This document shows, piece after piece, positions 57,356 through 64,000 of a stretch of DNA of 64,000 nt. Under the pieces are notes generated by a model. That model was given only the letters and a program-made list of their open reading frames with translations. It did not search any database and was not told the DNA's origin. Source of the stretch: Ailanthus altissimus (lineage: Eukaryota; Streptophyta; Magnoliopsida; Sapindales; Simaroubaceae); assembly GCA_946807835.1 (NCBI GenBank), contig OX327690.1, positions 13,550,501-13,614,500 of the forward strand, in the 5' to 3' direction. Positions within the stretch are counted from its first letter, which is position 1, and the number at the start of each line of letters is the position of its first letter. The translations under genes were made by a program, and so were the position numbers.

Positions 57356-57795
57356 ATTTATTACTTTTTTTAATAATTATTTTGACATTATATTCGAAAT
57401 CTATCATGAAATTTATAAATTAAATTTATTTAAAATTTGAAGGTGAACTCACATAAATTTATTCAACAATAATAAAATATTTATATAACTAGAATTCGAA
57501 TTACAAATTGATTGAAAATAATTTAAATAAATAGAAAATGAATTTAAAAAAAATATATAGAGTACAATAAATCTATAGTAAATTATTTTTAAAATTTTCT
57601 TAATAATTGTTTTTGACATTATATTTGAAACTGATAATTTAAATTTAATTAAAATTTGAAGGTGAACTTACATAAATTTATTCAAAAACAGTAAAATATT
57701 TATACAATTGAAATTTGAATACCAAATTGATTGAAAATAATTCTAAAAAATAAAAAACTAAGTTTGAAAAAAATTATAGAGTACAATAACTCTGC
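57356..57795. repeat. Tandem duplication, unit about 220-230 bp
   Basis: The segment from about 57356 (TTGACATTATATTCGAAA at 57382) to AGTACAATAA (57570) recurs at about 57590-57790 with substitutions and small indels. The sequence is AT-rich and non-coding. Confidence 0.75.
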
Positions 57796-58558
57796 CAACT
57801 GTAAAACATAAAGTTTCACCACACTACAACTAAGTTTTTATCAAAAATTCTAACTCTTTGAAAATAATTTCACATGCCATTTTTTTATGAATCTCTCATT
57901 TAGTATCACTAAATCAAAGCATCTCATGGCTGCTGCTGCTCGTGCTAGCAACTGCTGCTGGTAGTGGCTGTTGCTACTGGTGGCTACTGCTATAACAATT
58001 GGTTATAGATAAACAAAAATATAGAACTTCTGCTATTGTTGTATATAAAAAAGCAAAAAAATATAGATAAATTTAAGAATTGTTGGATAATACATATTTC
58101 AAAATAATGGAATAGTACTTGACCATGCTACTTTAGTTTAGCATCCTGCAACCAAGAATATACCTCAAGAACGGCTAAAACAAGATTCAACTGAAACTAT
58201 TTTTGAGATTTCCCCTTTATGCTCATTTGCATTTAGTCAATTAAGGTAAGGAAAAACAAGCTTTTTAAAAATCAAAGTCAATCTTTTAACTGGATTTAGA
58301 AAATGGCTCGGAAAAATAATACAAATGATTAATATAAAAGAACTTGTTGGTTGTTCACAGGTCTCTTTTCTAAAGTTGTTTTGATGAAGATTGGATTATC
58401 CAATTAATTACCAAGAAAGTCATAAAAATGAAAATTACATGGAAATACCGCAATGATTGGCATGCAATTACATCACAAACAAGGCAAGACAATTGACATT
58501 GTACTAAAAACAAAGTTATTGGATGTCGATTTGCTTGTAGGTTTTATGTCTTGCCTTG
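57796..58558. other. Intergenic DNA with CTG-rich tract
   Basis: A (CTG/GCT)-rich stretch lies at about 57928-57992 in otherwise AT-rich sequence. No gene was recognised. Confidence 0.5.
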
Positions 58559-59051
58559 TGTCACAGATTTTTTGAAAATTGTACGGCCTTAAATGCGTTA
58601 CACGCTAAGCAGTCTAGAAAATCACACAAAAAAGAAAAGAAACTCTATATTGCTAACAAGGCTTTTGAGAAAAAAAACTCTTTATATTACTAAAGAAAAT
58701 ACAAGTTTTGAGATTATATTGTGCTTTATACAACTAAATCTTTCCCTCTTATATACTAACAGCCCTATACAATCGACGGCTAAGATTTAAACGATCTAAT
58801 AGTGTACATACAAAATGGAATAATATGCTGCAGAATATTCCTAGATGCCATCACATATGTTATGGAATATTCCTCTTCCAAATAGGGGTTAACAACCCTC
58901 ATAAGTCGCGGGCTTAGCCTGGATCTTTACCAATGTTAACGAGTTTTCTAGAAGTTTTGGCCCATAAATTGTTCCACCCATATAGCCTCTAGGAGGCTTT
59001 GTTGTGCACCAAGTGTTTGAAAAAATACTTGAGAACACTTGAGGCATGACA
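58559..59051 (-). repeat. 3' LTR of the chromovirus-like element
   Basis: It pairs with 61558-62046. Shared blocks are GCCTTAAA, GCAGTCTAGAAAATCACA (GCAGCCTAGAAAATCACA in the other), CCATATAGCCT and CATGACA. On minus, a purine-rich tract (59052-59066) precedes it. Confidence 0.8.
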
Positions 59052-59094
59052 TTCTCCTCCACCAAATTCATGTGACACCCTCATCGCATTTTCA

Positions 59095-59245
59095 CTGGAA
59101 CTTATGTACCTCGTTCTTCAATCTGCCACCGTGCACTCTCATATTTCCACGGTATACCAATATCGGGTAACTTTTTCTACTTGACAAAGTATTAATGCCT
59201 TGGAGGTGGATTTTTCTTCTGCATCGTCCGTCCATCATGGATGCG
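59095..59245 (-). pseudogene. Chromodomain-like C-terminus of gypsy integrase
   Basis: On minus, with stops, the order is 'R-T-M-Q-K-K-N-P-P-P-R-H', then 'YFVK', 'KKLPD' and 'WKYESARWQ'. It parallels the usual gypsy tail 'RRRNxxPxxEYLVxWKGLPxxEASWE...LWQ'. Such chromodomains can steer integration to particular chromatin. The domain is decayed and short, so the call rests on the spacing of conserved positions. Confidence 0.45.
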
Positions 59246-60002
59246 TTTCGCCCCTTTATCGTCATATGCAAAAATCCCTAAAGGCCCCTGTTTCTACTCT
59301 GTGTCTTCCATACCCTCTTGGTATAGCTTCAAAACTTAAAAAACACCGGATGCAACTGCTGTCTCGAAGTTATCCTTACCTTACCTTATGCGAGACGTTA
59401 CCAATTCTCTTCCTAATAAGAGATGGCCACGCGTCCCTACGATCAAGGCCCTTATGAAGTGGGCATGTTGTCTTGCGTTATGGTGGAAGTATCATCTCCA
59501 TCACTAAGTCCCTCGCACAATGCTTGACATGCCACTGCTTGTCTCTACCCCACTTCTTGTGCTGAAAGCGCACACTATGTGACGCTTTGAGTTATTGAAT
59601 GATACCCATACCATAACTCATTGAACTGCCCTCACAACTCACCTAATTCCAGTTGAGGCGTCTGTACTATAGTTTAAAGTGTAAACTCCAGCTCTAACTT
59701 TTTCCCTTGCTCGGTATCACCTTGATGTGGTTATACTAGTGGTATAATAGTATACACGACCTCTTTGTGCTCTCTGAACACTTTCGCAACCCTCGTTGGC
59801 AGCTTACCCTCGCCCCTTGTCGCCTTATCATCCATCTCTCTCACTGTGGCTAGATGTTCTTCTCCTTTATGTTCAGCAACTCTTATTAGTTGAATGACGA
59901 AAAGAATCTTAGGGTTGGCTTTCGGCTGGGATTGCCCACTATTGGGCTTATTTACCATCAGAATTATGTAAGGTCCCCCTTCATGATGCACACATAATTG
60001 TG
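59246..60002 (-). pseudogene. Junction of protease-RT linker and deleted pol
   Basis: The frame 60006-59731 continues from protease towards RT (segment 'LPTRVAKVFREHKEVV', the usual lead-in to gypsy RT) and then breaks off. From there to 59245 no RT, RNase H or integrase motif can be seen. An internal deletion most likely removed about 2.5 kb. Confidence 0.5.
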
Positions 60003-60353
60003 TCAAGGAAGCAGCATCACATTGTACTGCCTCAAGAACTCTATAACTAATACCGCATCAAAATCATCAAGAGGTGCTACAGAGAAATTTACCTTGCCGC
60101 ACCATTTTCCAAGGTGGATATTGACCTCTCGAACCACCTCATCCAGTGGCTTGGCTGCAACATTTACCAATTTGAGAAATCCCTCATCTTTCTCTACGTA
60201 AAGTCTTAAACGCTTCGCCTCCGCACACTTAATGAAGTTGTGCGTCACACCCGTATCTATCAACACTTGGGTTTTTATATAGTTGATGTAGGCTTCAACA
60301 TACATGAATGCCTTTTCCATTGGCGCTCTGGCACTTCGTTTGGCTATCATCAT
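60003..60353 (-). pseudogene. Gypsy retropepsin
   Basis: VLIDTGVTHNFI carries the catalytic DTG, and the later hydrophobic segment with VIEFLRQYNVMLLP fits the 'ILGxxWL' flap partner region. It is open for 116 residues. It would cleave the gag-pol polyprotein as a dimer. It is the best-preserved part of this element. Confidence 0.75.
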
Positions 60354-60383
60354 GTTGAGCAGCTACAAATATCCCATTTAACC

Positions 60384-61535
60384 CTACTTACAATCCTCAT
60401 GTACCATAACCATTGTGTTGAGAGCCTTCTTCTTCGGATAGTCCTTGACCCAATGATCTCCATCGCAAAGGAAGCAGTTTGTCTTCGATTCATTACCTTT
60501 ATGGCCGTTGAGCTTATACTTTTTCCATTTGGGCGCCTTACTTCTCTCCTCCTCATCATCTGGAGGATGAAACTTTTTGGTACCCTTACCTTTGCCATGA
60601 TTGGGTCTTAAATTCTTGGACTTTCCCGAATCAACATTACGGTAATCCATGGGTGTTTTCACCAATGTAAGAGTGTCGGATATTCTTGTCACCCTGCACC
60701 GCATTAATTCATTGGATGCCCATGTTAGGGATTTGGAGCATTAATAGGGAGTACTTCTTCACGTACTCACTGATAGACTTAGTTTAATTCAATTCCTTTA
60801 ACCTCTTTTAAGCATCGTGTGCTACATTCTCTAGATAAAATTGACACTTCAGCTCCCGTTGTAATTCTACCCAGGTGTTGATTGTACAGGCACCCTTGCG
60901 TATCTCCTCACTTTTCTTGCGCCATCATAGAATTGCATGATCGAAAAGATATAAGGTTGCGGTATTTGCCTTGTTTTTGTCCCGCAAGCCTATAGCGTCG
61001 AAGTATCTTTTCATTTGCCAAAAGTAGTTATCAAGCTCCTTAACATTCTGTTTACTGCTGAACTCCTTTGGTTTAGGAGCCTTAACTCTTAGCATTCATT
61101 GAGCAGCAATAGCTTCATTCGCTACTGTTCACTTGCACAACACTACATCTTCCTTGACAGGGTCAAACCCTCTATGCAGCTACTCCACTTGGGCTTGAAC
61201 TTTGTCCATAGTGGTGTATACCTTCTCTTGAAAAGCCTTGACCTAATCACACTGCTGATCAGCGTAACTCTCGATGGATGTGTCGATGAGGGAGCGCAGC
61301 TCGTCCCCTTGAGTGTCAAGTCCTATCTTGAGCTTCTCTACTTGTTGCTCCAACTCCCCAAGATGATCCGTCGCCTTTCCTATAGTGCCAGCGAGCATTT
61401 TCACCATTTTCCCTAGATCATGGCCTGGATCAACAGACTTGTCGCGAGGTACACTGTCGTGCCTCTTAGCTTTGGGGTCACTACCCCTCTCTTCAGTCAA
61501 CTTCGATGACATTGTAACGTCTTTTTCCATCATTT
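60384..61535 (-). pseudogene. Gypsy gag with zinc knuckle, broken
   Basis: The N-terminal coiled-coil-like part (MSSKLTEERGSD, then 'LGELEQQVEKLK') is at 61535-61243. The retrotrans_gag core with 'KRYFDAIGL', 'ATLYLFDHAILWW' and 'LKCQFYLENVAHDA' is near 61030-60800 with stops. The CCHC knuckle CFLCDGDHWVKDYPKK (60460) has Tyr in place of the last Cys, which would abolish zinc binding. Confidence 0.7.
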
Positions 61536-61543
61536 TTAAACCC

Positions 61544-61555
61544 GCTCTAATACTA
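61544..61555 (-). other. Primer binding site of the chromovirus-like element
   Basis: On minus this reads TAGTATTAGAGC, the initiator-Met type TGGTATCAGAGC with two transitions, next to the 5' LTR. Confidence 0.75.
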
Positions 61556-61557
61556 AA

Positions 61558-62046
61558 TATCATGGATCTTTCGAGAATCGTGCAGCCTTAAACACGTTGC
61601 GCACTAAGCAGCCTAGAAAATCACATAAAGAAGAGAAAAAACACGCTCATAAGGTGTTTGAGGAAAAGCTCTCTATATTGCTAAAGAAAATACAAATTAT
61701 GAGATTATGTTATGCTTTGTACAACTGACGGTCTCCCTCTTATATACTAATAGCCTTATATAATCAATGATTGAGATCTAAATGATCTAACAGTGTATAT
61801 ACAAGATGGAATAATATGTTACAGAATATTTTTAGATACCATTACATATGTTATAGAATATTCATTTTCCAAATAGGAGTTAACAACCCTGATAAGTTGC
61901 GAGCTTGATCCGGATTTTCATCCATATCGGCGGGTCTTCTAGAAGTTCTGGCTCGCGAACGGCTCTAGCGGCCCATATAGCCTTTAGGAGGCTTTGTCGC
62001 TTATCAAGTATTTGAAGAAATGCTTAAGAACACGTGGGACATGACA
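61558..62046 (-). repeat. 5' LTR of the chromovirus-like element
   Basis: It is 489 bp. It starts TATCAT (TGTCAC in the other copy) and ends CATGACA. CTTG follows, matching the left flank. Confidence 0.8.
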
Positions 62047-62050
62047 CTTG

Positions 62051-64000
62051 GGTGTTATGTTGCAATTTTGGTATAACAAACTCATTATAGTTGTAACTGA
62101 CAAGAGATATGGCTTAAATTGTAATATTCAATCCCTATTAGTAGTATTGGCGCCTAGATTTCGGTATAGAACAAATAAGACACCGTAGGGTTACTCAATT
62201 TTAACCCTATTAAAAATATTCCCTTTATAGTGTACGTGAGAGATATTAGACCTAATTTGGTAATTTCACACTCGATCGGTGCGCTGGACGACCTTAGAAT
62301 ATTTTTAGAATTTTTCTCTATTGGCTTGGAAAAGAAAATTCTAATTTACTACATAAATTTCCATTTAAGAGTTATGAGTGAAACAAGCCTTTGTTGAGAA
62401 ATATAATCCCTATATTAGAGAATGGACCAATTAGAAGAAATCTCATGGATTGCCAAGTTGGAAGTTCTAGTTAGTTCTTTGGACTATTCCAACTAGATAG
62501 TTACAAATGAACTAATTACATAATTAGTTTTCAACTAATGGCAAATTAGTAATTTTGAGAAAGTTGAAGGGCAAAATGATAAATTGAGGGAGGACTATAA
62601 ATATGTTGGAAGTGTGTAGAATTTTGAAGAAGATCGAAAGCAAACACTTAAAACAAAAGAGAGAAAATTCGAGCTTGGAAAGGGAGGCTGCTACAGTGAC
62701 CTTTCAAGTTTTGTTTTCATGTGTAATCAAGCCAAAATAAGGTTACAAACCAATCCCTAAGCTCAATTGAAGTCTTTATTAGTGAAAATTCAAGAAAAAG
62801 AAGTAAGAAAAGCATCTTTTATGAGTTTGATAAGTGAGATTTCAAGAATGTTTTAATTGATGTTCTTATGTGTATTCTTGGCTTAGATTGAGTTGAATTC
62901 TAGTGTGGAGCTTGAAGGAGTCATTAATTTGAAGAAATTGGCAAGGTGAGAATTAGGGTTTTTGGTGATTTTGTTGTAGAAATTTCAATTGGTTGTAATT
63001 AGGGCTTTAGAATGAAATTGGCATGATTTTGTTGTAATTGGAATAAGAAATTGAGAAAAGGAATGTGTTGGAACCTAAGGTGAAATTCTGCCACTTTAGG
63101 GAAGTTAGGAATTGAGTGGTGTTTTGATTGAATTGTTGTGTGTAAATGGTGCATATTGTGAATTGAATGTATATGGTTGATGGAAAATTAAAAATAAAGA
63201 AAATGGGACATAATTGTCCATGTGGGAAAGGTGAAGGGCAATTATGTCCAACCAAGTTATAAGGTGTTCAATAATTTTCAGGGCGCTGGATGGTGAGTTA
63301 GTTTCGATTATGGCTCCGTAACTAAAATCGAAAGTAGTTTACATCCGGGCTTTGTATGCCGATTAGGGCATTTAGTAGTTAAATGAGATTCTAATGTTCG
63401 ATTTGGTTCTAAATGTTATTTATGGCGCGTAGGTGAAGATAACCGAGAGCGTTAACGGGAGTAGAAATCGGGAGCGAAAATGAGCGCGGAGCGGTTGTGA
63501 GTGAAAATCTACCATTTCTTTTACTTTTTGGTTATTATGTTTTCGCACAATGATTATGTATGTTTTATGAGCTTTCGATGCATAAACATGATTTATGATC
63601 TTGATATATTCATAGACATGCTTTTACATGATCGATTTGCGAAACAGTTTTAAAATTCTGCATTTGTTTTAAAGGCCATTGGTATCCTCAGATTGTAATG
63701 GTGATGATTGTATTAGACCCAGCCGGTATATCCCATGCACATGGGCAGGTCTTGGGGGTGTGTCACTAACTCCGAGAAGTCAGAAAGTTGAGTCATGTGA
63801 GTCGCTCTATGTGTATGGGGTATTGTCTCGCTATATGCATGTGATGTAGGATTCTGCTGCATAGCCAGTGAGATGTCTTGAGATGTCACTGTAGGTGCTG
63901 CTAGTTGAGGTGCCCCGTGACCTACTCACTATGCAGTGCTAGTTGAGTCGCTGCGTGGGTATAGAGTTTTAGGGTTACCATTAGTACAGGTTAGAAAGAA
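62051..64000 (+). mobile_element. Probable gypsy LTR, cut by the window edge
   Basis: No coding frame is seen. The composition and layout (a gene-like leader with GACTATAAATATG near 62594, long non-coding T-rich part, then a GC-richer stretch from 63260 with GTCTTGGGGGTGTGTCAC and repeated GTTGAG/GAGTCGCT phrases) resemble long LTRs of Tekay/Del-type chromoviruses. Neither end is defined. The call is tentative. Confidence 0.35.

Larger units (their letters stand above)
58559..62046 (-). mobile_element. Internally deleted chromovirus-like gypsy element
   Basis: The LTRs are 58559-59051 (493 bp) and 61558-62046 (489 bp). The left starts TGTCAC and both end TGACA. The flanks share CTTG (58555-58558 and 62047-62050). 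A primer site (initiator-Met type) and polypurine tract are present. On minus come gag (61540-60384) and protease (60353-60003). RT, RNase H and the integrase core are missing, but a chromodomain-like tail remains near 59240-59100. The element therefore lost the centre of pol and depends on others. LTR divergence suggests an old insertion. Confidence 0.8.

Noticed and set aside
63007..63255. 82-residue minus-strand frame near the right edge
   Set aside because: No homology, low-complexity content and location in probable LTR sequence make it a chance frame.

Overview
The window looks like nuclear DNA of a eudicot plant: AT-rich, with one gene split by GT-AG introns and long stretches of nested, decayed transposable elements. 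I cannot name the species. The only gene that looks intact is near the left end: a four-exon patellin (SEC14/GOLD lipid-binding protein, closest to PATL4) at 814-2856 on the + strand, with a TATA box and AACGG (MSA-type) promoter motifs. Its last 59 bp are duplicated just after the stop codon.

From about 4.6 kb to the right end almost everything is mobile-element sequence. (1) A Mutator-like relic at 4640-5290. (2) A young Ty1/copia element on the minus strand at 5509-15474, with near-identical 2.26-kb LTRs, a perfect GCTTT target-site duplication, an initiator-Met primer site and a gag-pol broken by one frameshift. It sits inside an older solo LTR of an Athila-like gypsy family. (3) Two host-gene relics: an F-box/FBD-like pseudogene near 17.1-17.7 kb and the first exon of a PP2A-B''-like gene near 18.95 kb. 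(4) A 6.5-kb Mutator-like element at 20196-26687 with long terminal inverted repeats, a broken mudrA transposase on + and a captured, broken DUF1985/Ulp1-type protease gene on minus. (5) Solo LTRs nested in each other at 28.0-31.9 kb. (6) A very complex nest from 32.1 to 57.3 kb. An old copia copy (gag/protease at 55.4-56.5 kb, RT start at 32.1-34.8 kb) was split by two gypsy-type solo LTRs and by a second copia. The second copia was then split by a gag-only Athila-like element (37736-44221) and by a third copia related to element 2 (46543-54813). (7) An internally deleted chromovirus-like gypsy element at 58559-62046. (8) A probable gypsy LTR running off the right edge.

The most unusual signal is a GC-rich array of short hairpins (type GCGC-NNNN-GCGC) in the leader of the young copia at 12554-12948. 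It has sixteen units at strictly alternating spacings of about 22 and 29 bp, so a 51-bp dimeric repeat. The same 22/29 phase, and in part the same spacer GGCCAAAAT, recurs inside LTRs of the Athila-like family (16.5, 35.0, 38.0 and 43.1 kb) and of another copia (36.5 and 55.1 kb). One structured minisatellite therefore appears to be shared by at least three unrelated retrotransposon families.

All coordinates and repeat matches were found by reading. Family names come from motif recognition, without database searches.
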